A DNA stretch of 64,000 nucleotides, taken from contig CABJAJ010000005.1 of NCBI GenBank assembly GCA_902363575.1, positions 1 through 64,000 of the forward strand. Direction: 5' to 3'. Shown in pieces: positions 14,956-23,461 of the stretch; positions within the stretch are counted from its first letter, which is position 1; each line of letters starts with the position of its first letter. The DNA comes from Rikenellaceae bacterium (GTDB taxonomy: Bacteria; Bacteroidota; Bacteroidia; Bacteroidales; Rikenellaceae). The notes below the pieces were generated by a model. The model made no database searches. It had not been told where the DNA came from and worked only from the letters and a program-made list of their open reading frames with translations. A program made the position numbers and the translations under genes.

Positions 14956-17286
14956 TTAATAAAGATTCCATCGCATGCCGATGTAGAACTTGCGCCCCAT
15001 CAGCGGGCCCCAGACCACCGACGAGTTGAACCCGGCGCTCCACGGGCGGTCGGCATTCAGGATCGGGGTTTTCTGCCGGTAGTCGGCGATATTTTCACAC
15101 CCCGCGTACAGATCGACCTTGCCGATCTTGCGGCTCACCTGCGCGAAAAAGATGGGATAGCGCGGCGAATACTCCGCATCGGCCAGGTTTCCGGTCTGGG
15201 TCGGCAGACGGCTCGGGCCGTTGAGCTGGGCTGTCACGTCGAACACCCAGCGGCGGTAGGGAGTCGCATACTGGATATTGAGCAATGTCTTGTACTCGCT
15301 CACCAGCGGCCGTTCCACCCGCTCGGTTCCTCCGTCGGGACGGTCGAGCGTGATGGAGCTGTCCGTATAGCGGAAAGTGGCGAAAATATCCAGCCGCTCG
15401 ACGGGCGTCCATGAGAAGTCGATCTGGAACGTGTCGGTGTAGGAGCGTTTGCGCGTATCGTAAACCATGATCTCCGTCGGGCTGTACTCCTGGTCGGCGA
15501 CGACCTGATTGTAGAACTGCGTGCGGAAATAGTCGAAACTCAGCGTAGCGTCCTCATGGCCGACCAGCGAGAAGTTCTGCGTGAGGCTGCCGCCGACGGT
15601 CAGGGCCTTTTCCATGCGGTTGAAGTCCTTGCCGAATCCGTCGCGGAAGACGATCCGCCGACCGGTGGCCAGGATGCCGATGTTGTCCGTGATGACGTTG
15701 GTCGAGCGGTAGCCCAGCCCGGCCGAGGCCCGCAGGGTCGTGGTGGGAGTAATGTTCCACCTCAGATGTCCGCGCGGGGTAAGGTAATACTTGTCGAAAT
15801 AGGTGTTGTAATCGCCCCGCACCCCGGCCACGACCGAGAATTTATCCCGGATGGCATAGGTGTATTCGGCATAGAGCCCGGCCTCGTGTTCGTTCCGGTT
15901 CAGGTCGAACGCCCCCCGGTAGTCGAGCCACGGCGTATCGTTGAGGAGCCGTTCCCGGAAATAATGCACCTGGGCCGAGGCCCCGAGAATCAGCGAGGAA
16001 CGGTAGGTGAAGTAGTGATTATACATCAGATTGACCGACAGGGCATTTTCTCTGCCGTCGTAATCGTTGAGGCCGAAGTAGGCATTCTCGTCGAAATGGT
16101 CGTAGTCGGCCACGAAAGCCACGTTCGAGCGTTTCTCGTCCTGCTCGTTGCCGTCGTAAACCGACCGGCCGACGGGCATCCCGAGCTTGAGGTAGGCGTT
16201 GGCTCCCTGGTTACGGATATGCGAGCCGTAGAGGGCGCCGTCCATCCAGTGTTCGGCCATGTTCTCGCGCATCTCGCGGTTGTTCCGGTACCCGACCATG
16301 CCGCCCAACCGGTTCTCGAGCACGTATTTGGCCCCCCAGCGGATCTGCATGCCGTTGTCGGCCGTGTAGAGCCACTTGTTGGCCACGTTGAACTGGCTGG
16401 CTTTCGGCAGGTCGAGGAACCCGTCGTCGTTGTGATCCATGTCGCGCACATGGGTGTCCATCGAGCCGTGGAGCAGCAGGACGCTCGAAAGTTTTCCGTC
16501 GCGGGTCACGGGAAAAGCGGTCGAAATGTTGGCCTCGGGACGCAGCTCGTCGTCGAGGTACAGATTGACGAACAGCCGCTCTTCGTCGGTCGGCTTGCGA
16601 TGTTCGAGGTTGATCTGCCCGGTGATGGCCTCGTGTCCGGCCGTCACGGAGGCGACCCCTTTGGATACCTGGATCGAGTTGAGCCACATGCCCGGCGTGT
16701 AGCTCAGACCATAGGGGGCGCTCAGGCCCCGCATGATCGGACGGTTCTCGTCGAGAATCTGGGTATAGGTTCCGGCCAGCCCCAGCATCTTGATCTGCCG
16801 GGCGCCCGAGATGGCGTCGCTGTACCCGACGGTCACCGAAGCCGAATTCTCGAAGCTCTCGGCCAGGTTGCAGCAGGCCATTTTGCACAGGCCCGCAAAG
16901 GAGATCATCTCGTTTTTGATGATGCCGTCGCGCTTGACGAAGTTTCCGCTCTGGCTCCCCTCGACCACGACACTTTCGATATCGATCCCTTCGGCCGCAA
17001 GGGCGAATTCCACACGCTCGGCTCCGTTGTCGATCCGCAGGGTGTCGTTCACATAGCCCAGGTAGGTCGCCACGAGCCGGTCATAGCCTTTGATCCGGTG
17101 GAGTTTGAATTCGCCCGCAGCATCGGTCGAGGCGCCGACGGTCGTGCCTGCCCAATAGACCGAGGCCCCGATCAGGGGTTCCCGGTCGTCTCCGCCGCGC
17201 ACGACGCCTTTGAGGTCCTGGGCACGCAGCGTGGCTACTGCGGCCGGTATAAGCAGGGTGGTAAGAATGAATTTCTGAAAAGTCAT
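14956..17286 (-). CDS. TonB-dependent receptor, probable metal uptake
   Basis: A 776-residue outer-membrane receptor. After the signal peptide (residues 1-22) comes a carboxypeptidase-regulatory-like domain (about 23-105), then a plug with QILDENRPIMRGL and GVASVTAGHEAITGQINLEHR, then a long beta barrel ending in an aromatic residue (GMRWNLY). The plug holds an unusual Cys cluster, CKMACCNL, which could bind a soft metal. Family members sit with HMA proteins, as here, so copper or a related metal is the likely substrate (inference). The start at 17286 begins the signal peptide; the frame is open up to 17463 inside the preceding gene. Confidence 0.9.
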   Translation of the reverse strand: MTFQKFILTTLLIPAAVATLRAQDLKGVVRGGDDREPLIGASVYWAGTTVGASTDAAGEFKLHRIKGYDRLVATYLGYVNDTLRIDNGAERVEFALAAEGIDIESVVVEGSQSGNFVKRDGIIKNEMISFAGLCKMACCNLAESFENSASVTVGYSDAISGARQIKMLGLAGTYTQILDENRPIMRGLSAPYGLSYTPGMWLNSIQVSKGVASVTAGHEAITGQINLEHRKPTDEERLFVNLYLDDELRPEANISTAFPVTRDGKLSSVLLLHGSMDTHVRDMDHNDDGFLDLPKASQFNVANKWLYTADNGMQIRWGAKYVLENRLGGMVGYRNNREMRENMAEHWMDGALYGSHIRNQGANAYLKLGMPVGRSVYDGNEQDEKRSNVAFVADYDHFDENAYFGLNDYDGRENALSVNLMYNHYFTYRSSLILGASAQVHYFRERLLNDTPWLDYRGAFDLNRNEHEAGLYAEYTYAIRDKFSVVAGVRGDYNTYFDKYYLTPRGHLRWNITPTTTLRASAGLGYRSTNVITDNIGILATGRRIVFRDGFGKDFNRMEKALTVGGSLTQNFSLVGHEDATLSFDYFRTQFYNQVVADQEYSPTEIMVYDTRKRSYTDTFQIDFSWTPVERLDIFATFRYTDSSITLDRPDGGTERVERPLVSEYKTLLNIQYATPYRRWVFDVTAQLNGPSRLPTQTGNLADAEYSPRYPIFFAQVSRKIGKVDLYAGCENIADYRQKTPILNADRPWSAGFNSSVVWGPLMGRKFYIGMRWNLY

Positions 17287-17356
17287 AAAAAGATTCCGTT
17301 GATTGTGTAAAACCGATTCGCGCGGACACGGCTTCGCACCGCGTCCGTCCAAAGAG

Positions 17357-17782
17357 TTACGCAACCACGGGAGGGGCCCGCAATCCGGCATGGAGCACGG
17401 GAGGATCGGAACGGAAAAGCAGGGGCCGTTCCCAATGCCGCTCCGCCATGAGGGGCTCGTCAAACGTAACGGCGACGGCGGCAGGAAGCGCCGGTTGCAT
17501 CTCGGGGGCGATCACCGCCCGGCGGAGCTGTTTTTCCTGACCGGAAGCGGCGGTATAGAGCCCGGCGGCATCGTTCAGATGCGAGCCGCAGCAGTCGGCC
17601 GAAAAGGAGGTGGCATGTGCCCTGCCGTCGTGACGCTGCACACATTCGATGTTGCACACATGCCTTTTTTCATGGGCACGCCTTGCCACGCACGGACAGG
17701 TGAGCGCAGCCCACGCCGCACCGCCCACCGAGAGGAGGTACACCGCCAACAGGCAAAGGGTGAACAGGCGTCGCAGTTTCAT
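17357..17782 (-). CDS. Small exported Cys/His-rich protein
   Basis: A 141-residue protein with a signal peptide (residues 1-25, ending AWA). The mature part is rich in Cys and His: LTCPC, HVCNIECVQRHD and DCCGSH, with a PPV...APPVV tail. It resembles the small HYC/CC/PP-motif proteins often encoded just before copper-linked TonB receptors in Bacteroidetes; I assign it there only tentatively. The layout suggests a metal-binding partner of the receptor. Its start codon overlaps the stop of the PqqD-like gene (ATGA at 17782-17779), which implies translational coupling. The TonB receptor follows 70 bp downstream. Confidence 0.7.
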   Translation of the reverse strand: MKLRRLFTLCLLAVYLLSVGGAAWAALTCPCVARRAHEKRHVCNIECVQRHDGRAHATSFSADCCGSHLNDAAGLYTAASGQEKQLRRAVIAPEMQPALPAAVAVTFDEPLMAERHWERPLLFRSDPPVLHAGLRAPPVVA

Positions 17783-18051
17783 TCGTTCGTCAGCAAGTCA
17801 CATTCGCGGAGTTTCTCCGTCCAGGCCGCAGCATCCCGCAGGGCGGTCGCCTCCTCCACGCCGTAACGCTCGATGAGCAGGCGGGCCGCCTCGGCAATAT
17901 CGAAATCCCGGCCTTCGAGGGCGTTCCACAGGAAGAGCGACGTGTCGTTCAGCGCGACCACGCGGGTCATGTCGGCCCCGTAACGGCCCTGCATGATGAC
18001 CACATGTTCCCCGGCCATCTCCCGAACCTTATATCGCGCATCGATTTTCAT
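17779..18051 (-). CDS. PqqD-like protein
   Basis: A 90-residue protein with the PqqD/RRE pattern: an N-terminal beta hairpin (YKVREMAGEHVVIM), the LNDTSLFLWNALEG core near residues 34-47, then two helices (FDIAEAARLLIERYG and ALRDAAAWTEKLRECDLL). PqqD-type domains usually bind leader peptides for radical-SAM enzymes in peptide modification. No such enzyme is in this window; instead it starts the metal-handling operon, which is unusual. It overlaps the next gene by 4 bp. TATTTTTG at 18072-18079 on the minus strand is a plausible -7 element. Confidence 0.75.
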   Translation of the reverse strand: MKIDARYKVREMAGEHVVIMQGRYGADMTRVVALNDTSLFLWNALEGRDFDIAEAARLLIERYGVEEATALRDAAAWTEKLRECDLLTNE

Positions 18052-18161
18052 GGTATGCTCTTTCGGCGTTGCAAAAATAGCAAAAATTTCCGAACCCGCC
18101 TCGCTTTCGCCGGATTTTCATGCTGCAAACGGCACAATCCGCCCTCGGAGTATGTGCCCGC

Positions 18162-18193
18162 GTTGGAATCCGTCGGACTTTGTATTATCTTTG
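18162..18193 (+). promoter_or_regulatory. Promoter of recQ
   Basis: GTTG (18162-18165), 20 bp, TATCTTTG (18186-18193). The recQ start codon at 18199 lies only 5 bp after the -7 box, so the mRNA may be leaderless. Confidence 0.65.
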
Positions 18194-18198
18194 CGTGT

Positions 18199-20151
18199 AT
18201 GGAACCCGCGACAAAAGAGACCCCGCAGGCGATTCGGGCGCTGCTCAAACGCTACTGGGGATTCGACGAGTTCCGCCCCATGCAGGAGCGGATCATCCGC
18301 TCGGTGCTCGACGGACACGACACGCTCGCCCTGATGCCCACCGGCGGCGGCAAATCCCTCACCTATCAAATTCCGGGCCTCGCGCGGGAGGGAATCGTCG
18401 TAGTCGTAACCCCCCTGATCGCCCTGATGAAAGATCAGGTGGACCGGCTGCGGGCGCGGAAAATCCGGGCCGCGGCGATCCACTCGGGAATGAGCCCCCG
18501 CCAGATCGACATCGCGCTGGACAACTGCGTGTACGGCGACGTCAAATTTCTCTACGTCGCCCCCGAGCGGCTGGCCACCGAAGCGTTCCGCCTGCGCGTG
18601 CAGCGCATGCAGGTCACCCTGCTGGCCGTGGACGAGGCGCACTGCATCTCGCAGTGGGGCTATGACTTCCGCCCCTCCTACCTGCGCATCGCCGAGCTGC
18701 GCAGGCTCCTGCCCGGCGTCCCGGTGCTGGCGCTCACCGCCTCGGCCACCGAGCCGGTGGCGGCCGATATCATGGAGCGGCTCGGCTTCGACGAGCCGCG
18801 CGTGCTGCGCAGCAGCTTCGCGCGGCCCAACCTCTCCTATGCCGTGCGGCACACCGACGACAAAGACGGGCAACTCCTGCGGCTGATCCGCAACGTCCCC
18901 GGCTCGGGCATCGTCTATGTGCGTACCCGCGAGGGGGCCGAGCAGATCGCCGAAATGCTCCGCAACGAGGGGGTGGCGGCGGGCTTTTACCACGGAGGGC
19001 TGGAACATGCCGAGCGGACGCTCCGGCAGGAGGAGTGGAGCCGCGGCAGCCTGCGGGTCATGGTGGCCACCAACGCCTTCGGCATGGGCATCGACAAGGC
19101 CGACGTCCGCTTCGTGGTGCATTACGCCCTGTGCGACTCGCTCGAAAGCTACTACCAGGAGGCGGGCCGCGCCGGACGCGACGGACTGCGGGCCTACGCC
19201 CTGCTGCTGGTTTCGCCCGACGATCCGGGACGCATTATCCGGCGCTTCGAGGCCGAATTTCCGCCGCTCGAGCGGATCAAGTCGATCTACGAAAAGGTCT
19301 GTTCCTTCCTGCAGGTGGGCATCGGCGACGGGGCCGAGGCTTCGTTCCTGTTCGACCTCCGCGCTTTCTGCGCCCGCGAGCACCTCTATGCCGGCACCGT
19401 GCTGAGCGCTCTGAAGCTGCTCCAGCAGAACGGCTACCTCACCCTCACGGACGAGATGGCCAACCCGGCACGCATCATGTTCTGCGTCAGCCGCGACGAC
19501 CTCTACAAAATCCGCGTGGCACGCGACGACCTCGATCACTTCATCCGCACGCTGCTTCGGCTCTACGAAGGGGTTTTCAATGACTTCCGCCCGATCGACG
19601 AGGGGGAGATCGCCCGGTGGAGCGGCTACACCCCCGAGCACGTCCGCGAACTGCTCAAACGGCTGTGGCGCATGCGCGTGCTGCGCTACATCCCCGCCAA
19701 CCGCTCGCCGATCCTCTTTTTCAACGAAGAACGCCTGCCCGTCGGCGACCTCTATATCGCCCCCGAAACCTACCTGCGCCGCAAAGAGCTCGTGCGCGAA
19801 CGGTTCGAGCGGATGCGCGCCTATGCCGCCGACACGGAGACCTGCCGCAGCGCCTTTCTGGAACGCTATTTCGGCGAAAGGGAACCCCGCGACTGCGGCG
19901 TGTGCGACTGCTGTCTGGCTCGTAAGCGGGAGGCGCGGAGGGCAGAAAGAGGCAACGGGGACGACGATCCGGCTGCGGAGGGCCTGCGCGAAGAGCTCCT
20001 TTCGCTGCTGGCCGCAGAGCCCCTCTCCCCCGCCGAGCTTGCCCGCCGATGCCGCCGCTCCCCCGAAACGGCGGCCGCTGCGATCGACGCGCTGTTGGCC
20101 GAGGGTAAAATTTCACTCGCGGAGGAGGGAAAACTCACAATAAAACGATAA
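18199..20151 (+). CDS. recQ: ATP-dependent DNA helicase RecQ
   Basis: A 650-residue 3'-5' DNA helicase of the RecQ family. The helicase core holds motif I (MPTGGGKSLTYQ, near residues 46-57), the DEAH box (VDEAHCISQWGYDFRPSY) with the RecQ aromatic loop, and motif VI (YYQEAGRAGRDG). The RecQ-Ct region follows, with zinc-binding cysteines (CRSAF, CGVCDCC). No HRDC domain is evident; the C-terminal ~55 residues form a winged-helix-like segment. It acts in recombination and replication-fork repair. The frame is open upstream to 18004, but homology (MEPATKETPQAIRALLKRYWG) and the promoter set the start at 18199. Confidence 0.95.
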   Translation: MEPATKETPQAIRALLKRYWGFDEFRPMQERIIRSVLDGHDTLALMPTGGGKSLTYQIPGLAREGIVVVVTPLIALMKDQVDRLRARKIRAAAIHSGMSPRQIDIALDNCVYGDVKFLYVAPERLATEAFRLRVQRMQVTLLAVDEAHCISQWGYDFRPSYLRIAELRRLLPGVPVLALTASATEPVAADIMERLGFDEPRVLRSSFARPNLSYAVRHTDDKDGQLLRLIRNVPGSGIVYVRTREGAEQIAEMLRNEGVAAGFYHGGLEHAERTLRQEEWSRGSLRVMVATNAFGMGIDKADVRFVVHYALCDSLESYYQEAGRAGRDGLRAYALLLVSPDDPGRIIRRFEAEFPPLERIKSIYEKVCSFLQVGIGDGAEASFLFDLRAFCAREHLYAGTVLSALKLLQQNGYLTLTDEMANPARIMFCVSRDDLYKIRVARDDLDHFIRTLLRLYEGVFNDFRPIDEGEIARWSGYTPEHVRELLKRLWRMRVLRYIPANRSPILFFNEERLPVGDLYIAPETYLRRKELVRERFERMRAYAADTETCRSAFLERYFGEREPRDCGVCDCCLARKREARRAERGNGDDDPAAEGLREELLSLLAAEPLSPAELARRCRRSPETAAAAIDALLAEGKISLAEEGKLTIKR

Positions 20152-20156
20152 CTTTG
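20149..20156 (+). promoter_or_regulatory. -7 element upstream of the exonuclease gene
   Basis: TAACTTTG overlaps the recQ stop codon and lies 18 bp before the exonuclease start codon. It suggests that the exonuclease-methyltransferase pair can be transcribed apart from recQ. Confidence 0.55.
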
Positions 20157-20174
20157 TGCGATCTTAATGCGAAT

Positions 20175-20825
20175 ATGAGCAACCGAAGAAAGCTATTCCG
20201 CTCGACCATCACCAACGAGGAGACCGCCATGCTGCCTGCGGCGGAGTTCCGCGGCCCCATCACCGTCGTCGATACCGACGAAGCGGTCAGCGCGGCGTGC
20301 GACTACCTGTCCGCACAACCCCTGATCGGCTTCGACACCGAAACCCGGCCTTCGTTCCGCGCGGGAGCCATGAATCGCGTGGCGCTGCTGCAACTCTCCT
20401 CGCCGGACCGCTGTTTCCTTTTCCGGCTCAACAAAATCCGGTTCGACAAGGCCATCCTGCGGATACTGGAGGACGGGCATATCCTCAAGATCGGGGCCGA
20501 CGTAGCCGGCGACCTGCGGGCGCTGCACGGCATCCGCCACTTCCGCGAGGCGGGCTTCATCGACCTGCAGGCGCTCGTGTCCGAATGGGGCGTCGAAGAG
20601 AAGAGCCTGCGCAAGATGTCGGCCATCGTGCTGGGACAACGGGTCTCGAAAGCCCAGCGCCTGAGCAACTGGGAGGCCGCGCAGCTCACCTCCAGGCAGC
20701 AGCTTTACGCCGCGACCGATGCGTGGGTCTGCACGCTCATCTACGACCGCCTGCAACACACACCCAAACCCAAATCCAAACCCCGAAGAACGCATGATAC
20801 CGCAAATCTACCTGCACAGGGGTAA
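20175..20825 (+). CDS. RNase D/WRN-type 3'-5' exonuclease
   Basis: A 216-residue protein of the DEDD exonuclease superfamily. Exo I is IGFDTETRP (residues about 52-60), Exo II is ILKIGADVAGDLRAL, and Exo III has YAATDAWVCTLIYDRL, giving the conserved acidic residues and the Tyr of the DEDDy type. It is a single domain without HRDC or helicase parts, like the WRN exonuclease domain. It probably trims RNA or DNA 3' ends; being next to recQ recalls the helicase-exonuclease pairing within human WRN (inference). The start at 20175 is the first ATG after the -7 element. Its last 32 bp overlap the methyltransferase gene. Confidence 0.85.
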   Translation: MSNRRKLFRSTITNEETAMLPAAEFRGPITVVDTDEAVSAACDYLSAQPLIGFDTETRPSFRAGAMNRVALLQLSSPDRCFLFRLNKIRFDKAILRILEDGHILKIGADVAGDLRALHGIRHFREAGFIDLQALVSEWGVEEKSLRKMSAIVLGQRVSKAQRLSNWEAAQLTSRQQLYAATDAWVCTLIYDRLQHTPKPKSKPRRTHDTANLPAQG

Positions 20826-21990
20826 GGAGGAGTCGCTGCTGCGTCGCCATCCCTGGGTCTTCTCGGGAGCCATCGACTATGTGAAAGCCGAAAGCGAGGA
20901 GGAGATCGCCGAGGGAGCCGTCGTCGATGTGTTCGGCAAGTCGGGCGACTTCCTGGCCCGGGGCCACTTTCAGATCGGTTCCATCGCCGTGCGGGTGCTC
21001 TCTTTCCGGCAGGAGGAGATCGACGCGGCGTGGTGGCGCGACCGCATCGCCGCCGCCTATGCCCTGCGCCGCACGCTCGGACTGACCGACAGCGGGGAGA
21101 CCACCTGCTACCGGCTCGTGCACGGGGAAGGCGACTCGCTTCCCGGGCTGGTCGTCGATGTGTACGGCACGACCGCCGTGGTGCAATGCCACTCGGTAGG
21201 CATGTACCGCTCGCGGTTGCAGATCGCGGACGCCCTGCTCGCCTGCTTCGGCAGCCGGATCACGGCCGTCTATGACAAAAGCTCCCAGACCGTGCCCTTC
21301 AACGCCCGCCTCGGGGCCGTGGACGGCTACCTGCGGGGCGCCGCCTCCGTACCGCTCACGGTGCGGGAAAACGGGCTCCGGTTCCTGGTAAACTGGGAGG
21401 CGGGGCAGAAGACGGGCTTCTTCCTCGACCAGCGGGAAAACCGCGAGCTCGTGCGCCGTTACGCCGCCGGCCGCACGGTGCTCAACACCTTTTGTTATAC
21501 GGGCGGCTTCTCGGTTTATGCGCTGGCCGGCGGAGCCGTCGAAGTCTGCTCGGTGGACTCCTCGGAGCGGGCCGTCGCCCTGGCCGACGAAAACGTGCGG
21601 CTCAACTTCGGGCCGGAGGCGAAACACACCTCCCTTGCGGCCGACGCCGTGGAGCACCTGCGGGACATCGGCGACCGCTACGACCTCATCATCCTCGATC
21701 CACCGGCTTTCGCCAAGCACCACAAGGTGCTCGGGAACGCCATGCAGGGCTACCGCCGCCTCAACGCGCGGGCCATCGCGCAGATTCGTCCGGGCGGCAT
21801 CCTGTTCACCTTCTCCTGCTCGCAGGCCGTCTCGAAGGAACTTTTCCGCACCACCGTTTTCTCGGCCGCGGCACAGGCCGGCCGCCGCGTGCGCATCCTG
21901 CACCAGCTCACCCAGCCTGCCGACCACCCCATCAACATTTACCACCCCGAAGGAGAGTACCTCAAGGGGCTGGTACTTTACGTCGAATAA
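20794..21990 (+). CDS. Class I SAM-dependent rRNA methyltransferase (RlmI-like)
   Basis: A 398-residue protein with an N-terminal PUA-like domain (about 1-75: HRGKEESLLRRHPWVFSGAI) and a C-terminal Rossmann methyltransferase domain. SAM motif I is VLNTFCYTGGFSVYAL near residues 229-244, and the catalytic region is LIILDPPAFAKHH. This layout matches RlmI (YccW), which makes m5C1962 in 23S rRNA; the exact site here is inferred. The start at 20794 lies within the end of the exonuclease gene, so translation is probably coupled. Confidence 0.88.
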   Translation: MIPQIYLHRGKEESLLRRHPWVFSGAIDYVKAESEEEIAEGAVVDVFGKSGDFLARGHFQIGSIAVRVLSFRQEEIDAAWWRDRIAAAYALRRTLGLTDSGETTCYRLVHGEGDSLPGLVVDVYGTTAVVQCHSVGMYRSRLQIADALLACFGSRITAVYDKSSQTVPFNARLGAVDGYLRGAASVPLTVRENGLRFLVNWEAGQKTGFFLDQRENRELVRRYAAGRTVLNTFCYTGGFSVYALAGGAVEVCSVDSSERAVALADENVRLNFGPEAKHTSLAADAVEHLRDIGDRYDLIILDPPAFAKHHKVLGNAMQGYRRLNARAIAQIRPGGILFTFSCSQAVSKELFRTTVFSAAAQAGRRVRILHQLTQPADHPINIYHPEGEYLKGLVLYVE

Positions 21991-22100
21991 GGTTCACCAC
22001 ATACTATATTTTCGGGATCGCATTTTCATTTCGGTGCGGTGAAATTTATATGCTATAACGAAAAAAAACATTATACAAACTAATTATGAATAATTTATAG

Positions 22101-22108
22101 TATATTTG
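22101..22108 (+). promoter_or_regulatory. -7 element of the C10 peptidase gene
   Basis: TATATTTG in an A/T-rich stretch, 21 bp before the start at 22130. No TTTG is seen at the usual distance. Confidence 0.55.
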
Positions 22109-22129
22109 TATAAACAAATTTACAAACCA

Positions 22130-23449
22130 ATGAAAAATATCTACTCCATTTTATTCCGGATTGTATTCCCCATTTTATTTTTTTACTCATGCCAAAATAC
22201 GGGCAATCTCGAGGAATTTTGTGAAGCGAAACCGAAAAACGTATTGACAAAAACCTTGACCTTAGATGATGCCATAAATGAAGTGACCAATGTTTTAAAT
22301 GCAATCACGCCTACACGAAGCATGAATGGACTGAAGGTTTCTCAATGTTATACCATCACGAGGAACATGGATAACAAACCAAAACTTACTTCATTGGAAA
22401 ATGAAAATAACCAAAACGAAGATGCTTTTATCTATATTATTAATTTTGAAGACGAGGCAGGTTATGCAATTGTTGCAGCCGATCCAGCTGCTCCAAGCAC
22501 GATTCTTGCTCTTACCGATTCAGGATCCTTGAATCCCAATCAGCCACAAGACAATCCGGGTCTTATTATGTATCTGGCTAACATGGAAAATATTTTAAAT
22601 GTCATACCGCCGATTCACGCATCTTATGGCCCGTGGTGCTACCAAAGCATGGGAGGCGTAATGTGTACAAATGAATGGGGACAAAGAAACCCCTATAATT
22701 TATATTCCCCTTTAGTTGACGGAAAATTACCACCGGCTGGCTGTACGGCTACTGCTTTAGCACAATTACTGACCATTTACAATTACCCGCTAACTTACAA
22801 TGGATATACGTTCAATTGGGATGAGATGGAGAAACATATGCAGGTACATTTAGGAAATCCAAGAGAGGACTATCCGCCTGCATATGAAATGATAGGCAGA
22901 CTATTTCAACAAATCAGCTTACCTTATAATCTTGACATGCAATTCGGATTATCCATAGGAAGTGGTGCATATTTGTATAACGTACCGAGAACTATGGCTA
23001 ATCTTGGATTTAGTGATCCGGGCGTCTATCGGGATTATTATGATACCGAAGAAGTAAAGCAAGCTCTTTTGGATTTTTATCCGGTACTTGTTACTGGCTA
23101 TGCCTATATGTCTTCTTCTAAGGCAGCTGGTCAAGATGAATATTTGGGGATTAACGTTGATAAATCCAGCATCAATTACTCAAGCGGACATACTTGGCTG
23201 GTCGATCAATTGATCCGAATGCACAGAAAAGTGACTATTATTAACCCAGATGGAACTGATGGGATGAGTTTTACTCAAGAAAGAGAGCTCGTTCACTGCA
23301 ATTTCGGATGGAACGGGACCTCAAATGGATTGTATTACAGTGGCGCGTTTGATACGGTGAATGGCTGCGTCGAACCACTTAACAATACAGATGGAACAGC
23401 AGGAAATTATCAATATTACATGCAAACCTATTATGGCGCTATCGAATAA
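22130..23449 (+). CDS. C10 family cysteine peptidase (streptopain-like) lipoprotein
   Basis: A 439-residue predicted lipoprotein (signal FPILFFYSC, Cys 21). Residues about 25-150 are a propeptide-like inhibitor domain (Spi type), with YIINFEDEAGYAIVAAD. The catalytic domain follows: Cys 205 in PPAGCTATALAQ, His 354 in SSGHTWLVDQ and the later HCNFGWNGTSNGLYY block, all conserved in the SpeB/interpain group. The key residues are intact, so an active secreted protease made as a zymogen is likely. The gene is far richer in A and T than its neighbours and differs in codon use, a sign of acquisition from a lower-GC relative. The start at 22130 begins the signal peptide. A lipoprotein gene follows 12 bp later. 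Confidence 0.92.
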   Translation: MKNIYSILFRIVFPILFFYSCQNTGNLEEFCEAKPKNVLTKTLTLDDAINEVTNVLNAITPTRSMNGLKVSQCYTITRNMDNKPKLTSLENENNQNEDAFIYIINFEDEAGYAIVAADPAAPSTILALTDSGSLNPNQPQDNPGLIMYLANMENILNVIPPIHASYGPWCYQSMGGVMCTNEWGQRNPYNLYSPLVDGKLPPAGCTATALAQLLTIYNYPLTYNGYTFNWDEMEKHMQVHLGNPREDYPPAYEMIGRLFQQISLPYNLDMQFGLSIGSGAYLYNVPRTMANLGFSDPGVYRDYYDTEEVKQALLDFYPVLVTGYAYMSSSKAAGQDEYLGINVDKSSINYSSGHTWLVDQLIRMHRKVTIINPDGTDGMSFTQERELVHCNFGWNGTSNGLYYSGAFDTVNGCVEPLNNTDGTAGNYQYYMQTYYGAIE

Positions 23450-23461
23450 AACCGGACTACC

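Noticed and set aside
15556..17310. A 584-codon plus-strand open frame
   Set aside because: It is antisense to the TonB-dependent receptor gene and shows no domain or plausible start region.
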